Part shown: piece by piece, positions 22,463 through 33,132 of the stretch
Numbering within the stretch: position 1 is the first letter of the stretch
Layout of the letters: the number at the start of each line of letters is the position of its first letter
Assembly (NCBI GenBank): GCA_009746045.1
Contig: RPFO01000102.1
Location: 690,322 to 754,321, forward strand
DNA length: 64,000 nt
Reading direction: 5' to 3'
Source of the DNA: Mesostigma viride
Lineage: Eukaryota; Streptophyta; Mesostigmatophyceae; Mesostigmatales; Mesostigmataceae
Made by a program: the position numbers and the translations under genes
The notes under the pieces: model-generated
Databases searched by the model: none
What the model saw: the letters and a program-made list of their open reading frames with translations, nothing else
Told to the model about the DNA's origin: nothing

Positions 22463-24779
22463 ATGGCCATCCGTCTGGTAGGTACCACGGGAGGCCAGCA
22501 GGACATCCAGGTACGCCTGGTAGTGAGACACATCCTCAGCATTGTCGTGCCTATCTACAGTGAGGAAAACATCGGCCCACACGCCGTCAGGAAAAAGACC
22601 CAGGAAGGCCCAGTAATACCTATGCTGCGTAAGAACGACCTGGCCCCGGGCCCAGTCCAGGAAACCACAGGCAAAGAGGCGTAGGAAAGGCTCTACCGCG
22701 ATCAGGCAGAGAGCCCGCAGGAGCAGGCGATGGTACCGGATCCGAGGGCGCATACCCGTCGGGAAAAACAGATCTACCAGGGGCTCCACGTTGGACGGCC
22801 ACAACCGGATATGCCGAATCTCACGGGAGCGCCACCGACGGGCACACTGTCGCGACCCGAACGTCTCGAGGTAGTCGCTAGCCCGGGGAGGAGGATGACC
22901 CGAGAGTCCAAACCCTGGCCCGGGATGGGCGCTGGACGACGGGCATCCCACTCTAGGATGGGCTGAAGGACCGTGCTGTACGTGGCACCCGGCACCGCAG
23001 GAAACTCTACCGTAAGGGCATCTGAGGCCATAATGCCCAGAGGCGGAGGGTAAGCCCACTGGAACCCGCCGTAGGTGTCCAAGTCATTGTGGCGCCTAGC
23101 CCAGCGATACAGGACGCGCCGAACCAGGATCTCACCCTGGAACACCGGATCAGCTAAAATAACCATGTCGAAAGGAGGCCGATCAGTCTCAACTGGTAGG
23201 CCACGGTCCCGCGGCGCCCGACACACCTGGGAGAAACCGTAGGACATGGGCGAAATGGCAAGCTCGGCGGAGGCGCGCGGCAGGTCACACTGGCGGCAGG
23301 CGAGCGCAGACATACCGTACCCAAAGACAGGCGTGTCGCGCGACTCCGGAGTCGCATGCACCACAGAAGGGGCCCGATCCCGATCGCCCTCTGACAACTC
23401 CCGAAGGGAATCGGCAGCGCGGGTGGCGCGCGGGTCAGAGCCACTGGACCGAACAACCGCAGCCAAAGACCGCGGGGCCGAAGGGACAGGGGCCGACGAA
23501 GGGGTAGGAACCGGCACAGACGCAGACGGCGCCGGTACAACAGGGGGCCGCGTCGGACCCGATGCCGCAGGGGGTCGCGACGGACCCGCCTCCGCAACTG
23601 GCGCGCCGGTCTCTGGGGGCGGAGCACCACCAGGCCACATGTTGAAAATAGGGCCCGTGGGGACAGGCAATCCGGCATACGACTGGTTACCGTCCAAGCT
23701 CCAGTCAGGCACCGGGATCCTCTGCGGAGGACCGCCCTCCCAAAGCCTGGGAAGACCGCCCGGGTCGCTGAAGAAACCCCGCGAGGGCGGCGCTGACGTG
23801 GTGGGCGGCTCGGACGCGGCGGCGACGGGCGCGGCCGCTGGGACGGCGGACTCGCGCCGAGGCGCAGGTACGTCAGTAGCAGGCGCAGAGGTAGCCGAAG
23901 GCGTAGGAGCCGCAGCAACAGAGGGAACCGCAGCCGCCGAGGGCTCGCGCGACACAGACGGACCCGTAGACGTCGAGGCGACCGAAGGGGAAGGGGGCAC
24001 AGCTGCGGCAGACACCCCACCTGGCGTGGCTGGAGCGTGCGCCTGGGCCGCCATGAAGGCCCCGAAGGCCGCCGTCAGGGACTGGATCTGCGCCTGCATC
24101 GCAGAAACTGTCGCCGAAAGAGGATCAGGCTCACGACCAGAGCCCAAAGGGGTAGGCTCCACCGATGCGCACAGGACCGACCTCGGTGAAGACGGGACAG
24201 GGGAAGGCGCCGACACTGAAGAGGAGGACGCCGCAGGGGAGGCCGAATACTCAGGAGAATACTGTGCCTCTACCGGCGCGTCCGTAGGAGTAGGGTCGCC
24301 CAATCCTACGCCCGCTGTCTGGTCTGCTATCTCCATGAACTCTACTGCCCGTAGAAGGTCGCAGGGGTTCTCATCTATTTCCGCATCACCCTCGGCCGGA
24401 AGCCAGGGGAACACATCCCGTAGGCAGGAGCGGCCCACAGGGGTAGAAAGGTAGGAAAACACCCTGGGGCACTGGAGAACCGCAGCTATCTGTCCCAAGG
24501 CTGGACAGCTGGAGCCACATTCTAACAAACAGTGCCCGGCATCGTCGAACCCGTGCAAAACAAGCTGGTGCGGTTCAGCAGGGGAGGGACCGTACCACGT
24601 GACCCCGAAGAGAGCAGCCCTGACTAAACCGCATGTTGGGCCTGGAGGGCCGGCTGCACGACGCCACCCGGAAACTGGACCGTGACACCCAGCGGCCCGG
24701 AAGGGCCTCGAAGTACAGCTCAGGGTCCGGTAGGGGCAGGGACGGCAGCGGGCTCTCAGCCGGAGGGGTAGGCTCTGAC
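22463..24779 (-). CDS. Chromovirus ORF3 (3' of integrase), unknown function, frameshifted
   Basis: A long sense-strand ORF lies between the integrase and the 3' LTR. Start is probably the ATG at 24779. A frame change is needed near 24640-24680, then about 580 residues read openly, and a second change near 22910 leads to a C-terminal part ending at 22463. Total about 770 residues. Layout: an N-terminal Cys-containing region (LLECGSSCPALGQIAAVLQC), a long Pro/Ala/Ser/Thr-rich linker with one short helical stretch (ATVSAMQAQIQSLTAAFGAF), then an ordered-looking C-terminal region (ILVRRVLYRWARRHNDLDTY and a Trp/Arg-rich segment). I see no signal peptide, furin-like site or clear membrane anchor, so an envelope is not supported despite the env-like position. 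Function unknown. Confidence 0.6.
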
Positions 24780-24856
24780 ATGACGGCTGCGGAGGGGGGG
24801 GACAACCAACCACCCGTCGACAGCAGACATAACATAAGAGAGGAGAAAGCCTACAA

Positions 24857-26388
24857 CTAGAGCTTGTGCAGGGTTTTATATTCCTGCAGCAGGCGACTAC
24901 ACCCATCTAGCTCACTCTCCGTATACCAGACCTTATCTACAGTACTTCACTACGAGCATACATCCACTTCACTTTATACTGACGCTGGGTACCGCGGCCC
25001 TTTTTGATATCTCTATGGGCCACGATGCTTTCTACTTCGTCTTCTACTTCCCCAGTGTCAGGGTTATGCTCTAAAGGGGCAGGCGCTAGCTCCCTGCCAG
25101 CGAACGTACTAGGGTGGTACAGTTTAAGCTGGCTTCTATGGAAGGTGTTTGAATGCGTTTGCCAAGAGGTAGGGATATCGACTTTATATAAGAAATTTCC
25201 TACTCTAGACAACACATGGAAGGGTCCTAAGAAGGCGGGCCTAAGTTTGACCTTAAGTTCTGCTTCAAACTTATGAGCAAAACGGCCAACACGGGGGCCT
25301 TCTACTAATACTAGATCTCCTATTTCTATCTCAGGTGCTCTTCTATCTAAGGAGGCACGCAACCTAGCAAGGTACTTAGACTGAGCTTTTTGGTACCCTG
25401 AGATCGCGTGGTCATGAGCAGTTTTCATTCTATCTAGTAAGGACTGTACACCTTCTACAGTATCTCGGGACACATCATCCTTGTCCCGTAGAGGACTAGC
25501 TAAGAGAGAGGTAGGGGTAAGAGGCTGTCTACCAGTATCTAGGAAGAAGGGCGTATATCCATGCGCAGCCTGGGGGCAATTGTTGAGGGAGAATTCTACT
25601 AAACATAAATAATCCTCCCAATCACTTCCCGAGCCATTCACATAGTGCCTAAGCGCTTCTTCCACTACCCTATTAAGACGCTCTACTAAATGAGAGGAGG
25701 AGGAGTGGTAGGCAGTACCGTAGGTAACCTTGGTACCGATGGCAGCGAAAAACTGCTGCCAAAAATCTGAGGTAAATAACTTATCCTTATCACTAATAAA
25801 CTGCCTACTCAAACCATGATATCTGTATACATTATTGAGGTATAGGCGTGCGCAATCACGTGCTGTGAGTTCTAAAGGACACGGCACGAGATGGCACATA
25901 CGAGTAAAACGATCTATGAACACAAGGATTTGGGCATTGCCCCTATCATTCTTTCTAAAAGGTCCTACAAAATCCATCATGATAGAATCCCACGGCATGA
26001 TGGGGTCAGGCAAGGTCCTAGGTTCTGCTATCTGTCCTACGTTATTGGGTTTCATCTCCTGGCAAGATTGACAAGTTCTAACATACTCATCTACATCCTT
26101 ATAAAGGGAAGGCCAGTAATAAGAGCGGGCTACTAGGTCCCGTACCCGTTTACCACCCTGATGAGCAGCTAAGTCATGCAACTCAAAGAGCAAGGAGGAG
26201 CGACAGATAGGAGGGACATACAGGCGCCATTGAGGGGGAGAATCTGCTATCTGCACATATAAAAACCCACCTACAAATTTACAAGGGTGCTTGCCTAATT
26301 GTTGGGGATGTGCAGCAATGGCAGCTAATGCTTCCGGCTCAGTGGCCGTAAATCTACTAATAAGGCGTTCAAGATCAGAGGTAGGCAT
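24857..26388 (-). CDS. Chromovirus integrase with C-terminal chromodomain, one frameshift
   Basis: Integrates the cDNA copy into host chromatin. The zinc-binding HHCC is seen in FELHDLAAHQGGKRVRDLVA and TCQSCQEMK. The catalytic core has D in MDFVGPFRKN, D in ISDKDKLF and E in SHLVERLNRVVEE. The GPF/Y-type module is RPAFLGPFHVL. A chromodomain begins EDEVESIVAHRDIKKGRG, continues YKVKWMY, and after a single-base frame break near 24937 resumes as VWYTESELDG and LLQEY, matching the usual WEPEENL...LLxEY end. The chromodomain normally targets integration to modified histones. It is translated as the end of the pol polyprotein. Confidence 0.9.
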
Positions 26389-26498
26389 CGCTACAGAGGT
26401 ATCCAGAACAGGTTTAAAGAGATCTCCTACCGCCTTGCCAAAGAGAAGGGGAGGTCCTAGAGGGACTACGTTTTCATAAGACTTTCCTGACCTAGTCG

Positions 26499-27890
26499 CT
26501 ATATGGCTAAGCGGTATAGAAATTTTATTTTTCCCCTCCCCCCCACCGAGGCCACGGGAAGGGCCTCACACGGGAGAGAGAGTCCTACGTGAGAAAGGAG
26601 ATCAGGCATGCGAACAGCTGTATGAAAGAGGTAGGCATAGGATTCATCATCAGGTAGTTCACCATAAGGGGTTACACCCATAGTAGTAGGAACTAGAGTA
26701 GTATTGAGAACATCAAGGTCCTCGAAAAAGGAGTAATCTGCACGACGAGAGAGTGCATCTGGTACTATGTTATCTACACCCTTAACATACTGAAGTTTAA
26801 AAGGGGAAAACTGTGCTAAAAATTCCATCCAGCGCGCTTGCCGAGGGGTAAGGTTGGGTTGGGAGAGAAGATGGGTAAGGGGACGGTGATCCGTTTGGAT
26901 AACTAACCTATAAGGATCTAGCTCACAGGGTTCATTCAGGCAGACATCAAATTGAGCACCTTTAAGAAAGTGCTGCCACGCGTGGCAACAATACACCACT
27001 GCTAAGAGTTCCTGCTGGTGTACGGGATAGTTACGCTCCGCAGGGAGCATTGTCCTAGAGATATACTCAATTGGCTGTAAGCCCTGACCCTGATCCTGGA
27101 GAAGGACGCCACCTATAGCTACCTTACTAGCATCTGTAGCCACAACAAAGGGTTTAGTAGTATCCGGTAGGATGAGTACAGGAGGGGAAAGGAGTAGGGA
27201 TTTTAGGCACTGAAAAGCCGACTGACATTCACTACTCCAAACAAAGGGGATATCCTTCTTTAATAAATGATTAATAGGGGCTGCTATAGTTGCGAAACGC
27301 GGGATAAAACGCCTATAGTAAGAAGCAATTCCTAGGAAACTACGTACACCTTTAACGTCGGTAGGAGTAGGCCATTCCTGAATTGACTTAGTTTTATCCG
27401 GGTCGGTAGCGACCCCGGCATCTGACAGAACGTGCCCTAAAAATGGGACACTCCTACCCGAACGAACTTTAGCACGGCGCGCCCACAAAGAATTTTCAGC
27501 CATTATTTCTAATACTTTCTTTAAATCACGTAGGTGCGTTTCAAAATCAGGAGAGTAAATAAGAATATCATCTAAGTAAGCTTGAGCACAAGAACGGTCA
27601 TGCTCAGATAAAGAAACAGAGGAGAAGGAAGGATCCTTTAGATCAGAGGACACCTGAGGAAGGTGAGAATTTCCCATAACAGGTCTAAGCACTTCATTCA
27701 TTAACATTTGAAAAGAGGCAGGCGAGTTACAGAGTCCCATGGCCGCTACTCTAAACTGGTAATGACCAAAAGGGGTAGCAAAGGCGGTTTTATGGCAATC
27801 CTCAGGAGCTATCCGCAACTGCCAAAAACCATCCGCACAATCCAGTACTGTGAAACAAGTGGAACCTTTAACCTTATTAAATATATCATC
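26499..27890 (-). CDS. Chromovirus RT (fingers/palm 3' part) and RNase H
   Basis: This is the downstream half of the pol gene; the upstream half is at 40215-40956. The exact break is at the codons for [16 protein letters not shown], where the LINE target duplication sits. RT motifs: LDCADGFWQLRI, then YLDDILIYS (catalytic YxDD). RNase H begins FVVATDASKVAIGGVLLQDQ, with later TDHRPL and PDALSRR. The frame closes at 26499 after a run of Gs near 26535, while the integrase continues in another frame, so either a homopolymer frameshift or a real break separates them. Confidence 0.9.
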   Translation of the reverse strand, partial: DDIFNKVKGSTCFTVLDCADGFWQLRIAPEDCHKTAFATPFGHYQFRVAAMGLCNSPASFQMLMNEVLRPVMGNSHLPQVSSDLKDPSFSSVSLSEHDRSCAQAYLDDILIYSPDFETHLRDLKKVLEIMAENSLWARRAKVRSGRSVPFLGHVLSDAGVATDPDKTKSIQEWPTPTDVKGVRSFLGIASYYRRFIPRFATIAAPINHLLKKDIPFVWSSECQSAFQCLKSLLLSPPVLILPDTTKPFVVATDASKVAIGGVLLQDQGQGLQPIEYISRTMLPAERNYPVHQQELLAVVYCCHAWQHFLKGAQFDVCLNEPCELDPYRLVIQTDHRPLTHLLSQPNLTPRQARWMEFLAQFSPFKLQYVKGVDNIVPDALSRRADYSFFEDLDVLNTTLVPTTMGVTPYGELPDDESYAYLFHTAVRMPDLLSHVGLSLPCEALPVASVGGRGKIKFLYRLAI

Positions 27891-27918
27891 CCCCTTTAAC
27901 CTTATTAAATATATCCTA

Positions 27919-28170
27919 TCTTGGGCCGGGACGAGCGCCTCCATGGGTTGGATGTCCTCGGCATTCCGGTTGGCGACCCCGCGTTTGTCATCGATGCTCT
28001 GCGGGCCGCCCTCGAGGCACGCACTGAGGTACTGCCCTTGATTGCGCGCCTTCATGATTCGCAGACCAAGGGTCTGCTTCTGTGGTTTTGCGCTCACCCT
28101 CGCGTCGTTCACTGGCTCCGGGGCGCTCTTCCGGCTCAGGTCCGGCTGGCCGCCGAGGGCCACGACGAAC
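27919..28170 (+). pseudogene. LINE copy a, RT C-terminal fragment
   Basis: Encodes LGRDERLHGLDVLGIPVGDP and onward to QVRLAAEGHDEQ, matching the minus-strand copy at 62800-63060. The ORF is cut by the Copia-like LTR at 28171 and resumes at 38414. The part upstream of the LGRD region is missing because of 5' truncation, which is typical of incomplete target-primed reverse transcription. Confidence 0.85.
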
Positions 28171-28562
28171 AGTTAGATGAGATGCTTAGGCTGACACACG
28201 GATTTCCGGCCTGCGCGCCGCGTATTGCCTACCGCGGCTGAGCGGGACACCTCAGTACAGTACGGCAGGGTGTACGGTACTGAGGTGTCATGTGGACCGA
28301 TGTGCGGTTAGTGCCAGACTGTTCCTAGGTGCTAGCTCGACCCGCCAGGTCCGGTGTAGCCGGGCCTGACGGGCCGAGTCTTAGCTGGATGCTAGTGACG
28401 TGGTCGCATGGCATTGCAGTGTACACTTGTCCACTGGTCGTGTGCTGCAGGTAGCACCGCCATAGGCATATAGGCGTAGCACTGGGGAGTGCCACAGCAC
28501 CCGAGTCTGCCCAGTTCCATTCTGAGCCCTCAGCTTTCATCTCTCTCTCATTGTATTATTGT

Positions 28563-30328
28563 CCAAAAACCAAATGTCCTCATTTGAGGACATAGTCCTC
28601 GTTTGAGACGGGGGGGGTCAGGGGGGCGGTTTTGGCGCCAAAGTTGGTCCTCAGGATCCCTGGTGGGTTTTGGCACGAAACTGGGATAGGTACTGAGCGC
28701 GCCAAGCCCCCGGGGTCGACAGGGGCCGACCGTACCTGGAAAATATGAGGCGAGGAAAAGTACCTACTACAGCAAGAACATCGCAATGCAATCGAGTGTT
28801 TTGTCGAGTGACGGCTATGGGGTCGTTCCAGTTCTGAGGCTTGCCTGAACGTTATAGGCCATTATTTTGCCCCGAATGAAGACAGAACTTTAGATCATCA
28901 TCTAGTCATTTCGAAGATGCTGCTTTTGACGTGCAGGTGCTTTGTATATGTCGAAAATATTGTTCATGAACGGATTTTGGCACCGTTGAAGAAAATCTGG
29001 AAGCTACGTAGATGGCATGATAGGTCAGTATGCAGTTCGGTTTTACAATTTCTTTTTCCGCCCAGTAGCTGCGGATATCGCGAGTATGGGTTATGGTACG
29101 CTTCTGGGTTAATGGGCGACCCGGGCAACAGAGGGACCTGGGCAGTTAGATGGGTCAAAGAGTCTCCATTTTTTCGTCGTGATATCGCAGTCACGTCTGG
29201 CGAAAACCACGGCGAGCGCGAGCCATATTTTACTTTTGCCGCAAGGCTGGGTGCTTCCCGGGCGTCACCGTCCTTTAATATATATTTCTTGAGCTGTCCC
29301 GCGCAGCTGGCGGCCTGGGCGCACGTCAAGAACAAGGTTCCGGATGTCATCCGCAACCGCATCGTTCTAAATAAGCGTGTCAAGAGTATCGTAGCTTATA
29401 ACCCCCGCAGACTTAATGATTCCGGTTCTTTTCAATGCCCAACGTCGTGGTTGTGATTACGCCTATGTCCGGGGAACTTAAAGGAAGTTTGCTGGGTAAT
29501 GCTTTCTTTTCCCGTGGTGTCACTGAAAAGGTAAACGGCCTTGCGTCGTCAAAACAGCAGCAAGTAGAAGTCACTGTGCTTAGTTGCAATGTGGTAGTTT
29601 GATTTAACACATATACTGCCTTGTTGCTGAAAACTTTTTCAAGGTTTGCTGGGATGTTGCCCATATGTTTCTAACGCTTAACCTCATGTCCAAGTGAGCT
29701 AGACTGGCTTGGAAACTTGAGCTTGTCATGCTTACATTGTGCTTGTATTGCTATTTGTGCCTCTTTGCAGTATCTGCTTCATATATGATTGAAGGCTTCA
29801 GCATCATTGTCGAGCACTGTGGTGGCATCCAAGCCTCCAATAACGATCACGGACCTAACCTTGGCAAGTATTTGCTTCTTATTTCATTCTTTGGACTGAG
29901 CTAGCTTTGAGCTAGCTTTACACCTGCTATTTGGCCTGCACCATGGTCCCTGGCTGCCAGTTACATTTTGTGCCCCCCCCGGCAGGCTGCAGGATCTAGG
30001 ATAGCGAGGGTGTAATGTAGACATGTTGTGGGCACCTTGGGTGCATTTTCAGGACCAGCCATGACCTGGCCCTGCCTTCTTTCTGGGCATATTGTTGACT
30101 TGAGTGCTTGTTGGTCACTCGCGTAGCGACCCCCCTGCATTCATAAATCGTAAACCATCATACCATGAGCATATTTCATGGATGTTAAGCATTGCTACTC
30201 TTGAACATATCATAAATGAACATGGTTCCATGCCGTACCCATGGATATGTTGAAATGTGTGAGTTATTACAAATGGTATCCATGCTTAAAAATGTCCTCA
30301 TATGAGGACATTTTCTTGGTGATTAGAC
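28563..30328. mobile_element. DNA transposon with 8-bp target duplication
   Basis: Flanked by ATTATTGT at 28555-28562 and 30329-30336, shown to be a target duplication by comparison with the intact right LTR. Subterminal inverted motifs occur at both ends: TGTCCTCATTTGAGGACA at 28575-28592 and the perfect palindrome TGTCCTCATATGAGGACA at 30293-30310. An 8-bp duplication fits hAT, P, Merlin-like or Zisupton-like elements; the ends do not identify the family. No complete transposase seen. Confidence 0.8.
28917..29456 (+). CDS. Hypothetical protein inside the DNA transposon
   Basis: A 179-residue ORF with no motif I recognise. It includes basic stretches (KKIWKLRRWHD, RNRIVLNKRVK) and several Trp residues, which would suit a nucleic-acid-binding protein, but no DDE or BED/zinc motif is visible. 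It may be an exon of a larger transposase gene or chance. Confidence 0.3.
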   Translation: MLLLTCRCFVYVENIVHERILAPLKKIWKLRRWHDRSVCSSVLQFLFPPSSCGYREYGLWYASGLMGDPGNRGTWAVRWVKESPFFRRDIAVTSGENHGEREPYFTFAARLGASRASPSFNIYFLSCPAQLAAWAHVKNKVPDVIRNRIVLNKRVKSIVAYNPRRLNDSGSFQCPTSWL

Positions 30329-30399
30329 ATTATTGTAATACAATCCTCATTCGCTCTCAGCTTTCGCAGTTGTTCGTCGTCCCTAGTCTCCATCCAACT

Positions 30400-30416
30400 T
30401 GGACTGAAAAGTTCGA
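30400..30416 (+). other. Primer-binding site of Copia-like 1
   Basis: tggactgaaaagttcga directly follows the LTR. TGG at the start pairs with the CCA end of a tRNA; the tRNA species is not identified. Confidence 0.55.
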
Positions 30417-30443
30417 TATTTTTTTTACAATCAAAAAAAAGAT

Positions 30444-32094
30444 ATGGCTTCCAACAACGGCAACAACGGCAACAACAAGGGGAAGGCGCCTGCCAGGCGC
30501 ACCTCACCCCGCCTTTCGCCGGAGGGCACGCCCTCCACCAACGATGCGAGGGTGACGCCCAACGTCACCTTCCGCACGGTGGTCGCTGACCAACCCAGGC
30601 GTCGGGGCCCGCAGGTGGGGCCCGGCGCCCGGGGATGGCGAGCGGTCGGCCGTTTGCCACTGGCGGTTCGTCCGCCATGGCACCTGGGGGGCAGGTCCCC
30701 CGGGCACGAATCCCCCGTCGCAGGTGACGGGGGTCGTGAGCGGAGTGATTCCTCGAGGAGGATGGCGAGGTGCCGCCTGCGAGGCCTCGGCCTTCGCTTG
30801 AGCTTTCGTCGCAGACACCTGCGACGTCTGGCAACCTTTCCGTGGGCCGACAGATGGCCACCATGGACATTGACCGGTATGGGGAACATGTTCCGCCCCC
30901 GGTCGCATTCGGGCGCCCACCCCATTTTCTCCCCTTGGGGAGGACGACATCCCGGCGTTCATTTCGGTGAACGGCCGGATCTTACGTCAACGTTTTCAGT
31001 TGCTTCCAGATGAGGAGATGCACGCGATAGAGGTTCATCGGGTGCACGCTGATCGAGGGGCGTCTTAGGATGCAGTCTCTGGTTCAGGTGGCGGTTTGGC
31101 TGTACTGTTTCGCCAATCGGCCGAGGCACAACCCCGGCACTGTTGATCAGTGGGCGTCCAGGCAGCGCCAGAGAGAGGCGCTGCGCGTGGTCGCCAGACC
31201 AGAGATCGCGCTGACTCCGTTGGGGCCGTGGCCCCAAGTCACGCCAGTTGGCTGGGGCCCGGATAGGCGTGAGGCGGCTGCGATGCCGCCTGCGACGGGC
31301 GCGGGGCGGCAGACGCCCCCAACACGCCCATGGGTGGTGAAGCCACCCAGGACCCTCTGGCAGGTCAGAGGGTCCAACCTCAGCCGCAGGCTCCCCCGCC
31401 CAGCGTGGGGGGCCAGGTGGCTGAGGAGGCCACCGGGGTCGCAGGGACCCCGGCGGCGACACAAGCGCCCGGGGTCGCAGGGACCCCGGCAGCGACGCCG
31501 GCGCCTCCGGCGCTGGCGGGGGATGCAGCCCCCATGGAGGGTGTCACGGGCACCTCCAGCGGCTCTGGGGGGCAGGCCCCCTCTAGCCGCACAAGGACAA
31601 GTCCCTGGCAGGGCCGGAGGGGCCCAGGGTCCCACCGCAGCTGGGCAGCAACCAGCACTGCTGGAGGGCGACCTGCAAGGTCGCGACTTCATCACCCTGG
31701 TGATGAGGCCGTGTGGCGTGCCATACAGACAGCCACAGCCTCCTTCCGTGGGCTGGCCGACAGGAGCCAGCAGATGCACGTCGCGGAGGCGGGCAGCCTG
31801 GTGTGTGCAATCATCACGCACATCCTGGGCCTGCCCAACCTCCAAGAGGGCACACGCAGGGTGTGCGACGACCTGCTGCCTGCCCTGCAGGCTCTCCTCT
31901 CAGGGAGGAGGGTGCAGGGCAGCAGGGTGCGTCTGGTGCGTCTGGAGCTCCTGCACAACGCCATCCTGAAGGGGCGGGTAGGTGGCTGCCTACCTGGTTG
32001 CATCATGATCTTACTAACCCTACTGACGATGAAGTGTCCCTCTCTCCCACCTTCCATGATTGGGAGGAGGCCCGCAGCAGGAGGCGGGAAGTGA
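30444..32094 (+). pseudogene. Copia-like 1 upstream ORF region, frameshifted
   Basis: Sense-strand coding stretches before gag in several frames: one begins with the ATG at 30444 (Asn/Gly then Pro/Arg-rich), another carries FISVNGRILRQRFQLLPDEE at about 30957-31016, another a helical region (VCAIITHILGLPNL, then VRLVRLELLHNAILKGR) at about 31700-31980. These could be one protein of about 500 residues with frame breaks, possibly the N-terminal part of gag. The function is not recognised. Confidence 0.4.
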
Positions 32095-32797
32095 CACACA
32101 CTCACACCCCCACCCAGCCCACCCCTATGTTGTCTAACCCTCCTACACAGCCCATGTTTGCCCATCCTGCTCAGCTCACTCAAGTAGCACTTCCCTCTCA
32201 GCAGGTCTCTCCTGTGAATGCTGCAGCAGCAACACCATCTTCTCCCTCTCCCCCTGCATCCCCCTCTAGGTTGCCCACTTACAATGAAAACCGTCCTGTG
32301 GATAGGATTAATGTCAGGGGGCTGCCTGAGGGGTATACTAGGGAGCAGGGGAATCATGCACTTCTCTCTCTGCAGCTGGCTAGGGAGGAACTGAATGTCA
32401 AGAATTGGTTTGGATCTCTCATGCAGGGGGATTTTACCATCAGTCCTCTTCTCAGATTCAGAATCTCATTCTTGTCTTCCAGCGTAGGTATCCCAAGTGG
32501 CAGGACACGCAGGCTAGGGCAGTTTGGGAGGCTTTCATGAAGGAGCTAACTGACCTCCTCTCCACCCCCTCATCTGTGGACATCTATGGGGCATTCAGGT
32601 GGGTAGAGGAATACAGGGTCACATCAGTGGACTATGTGGCTGAGACAAAGAAATATGAGCTAGCCATCAAAGCACGTCCTGATGTCCAGCAGCTAGATCA
32701 CAAGTTCTTGCTGCGTTCCTTCCTTGAGAAACTCAAACTTGACAAAAACACCTACGCATGCTTGCAACAGGAATGGCAAAGTACTGGGAGGACATGA
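32095..32797 (+). CDS. Copia-like 1 gag core, frameshifted
   Basis: Capsid-like protein. A Pro/Thr-rich leader precedes a helical core (LILVFQRRYPKWQDTQARAV, then LDHKFLLRSFLEKLKLDK) that continues into the zinc knuckles of the next ORF. Frame changes near 32430 and 32775 are needed to read it through. Confidence 0.6.
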
Positions 32798-33093
32798 AGG
32801 AGGCATTGGATTATATCAAGCTGGCCTTGGCTCCCCTTAGCCAGGGGGCCATGGGCACCTCTGTAAAGAGGGTCAGGGGGGAAGAGAGGGAGGAGGAGGA
32901 TAGGGAGAGGGAAGACAGGAGCAAGAGACCTGTCACTATGGCAGAAGTCAAGTCCCTGCTGGGACAAATGTTTAAGGGCAAGGGCAAGGGCAAGGGCAAG
33001 GGCAAGGGCAAGGGCAGGGGCTGGGGCAAGGGCAAGGGTAAGGGGCAGTCTCCCTCCAAGGGGGGCAGCTCCAGCAACAACAACAACAACAGT

Positions 33094-33132
<39 letters not shown>

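Larger units (their letters stand above)
28171..30399 (+). repeat. Copia-like 1 left LTR, interrupted by a DNA transposon
   Basis: Matches 37959-38413 in two blocks (28171-28562 and 30329-30399) that join exactly after removing 28563-30328 and one copy of ATTATTGT. No base differences seen by eye. Confidence 0.93.

Noticed and set aside
23246-24454. 402-codon plus-strand ORF rich in Gly, Ala and Glu
   Set aside because: Antisense to chromovirus ORF3; the composition mirrors its GC-rich Pro/Ala/Ser linker.
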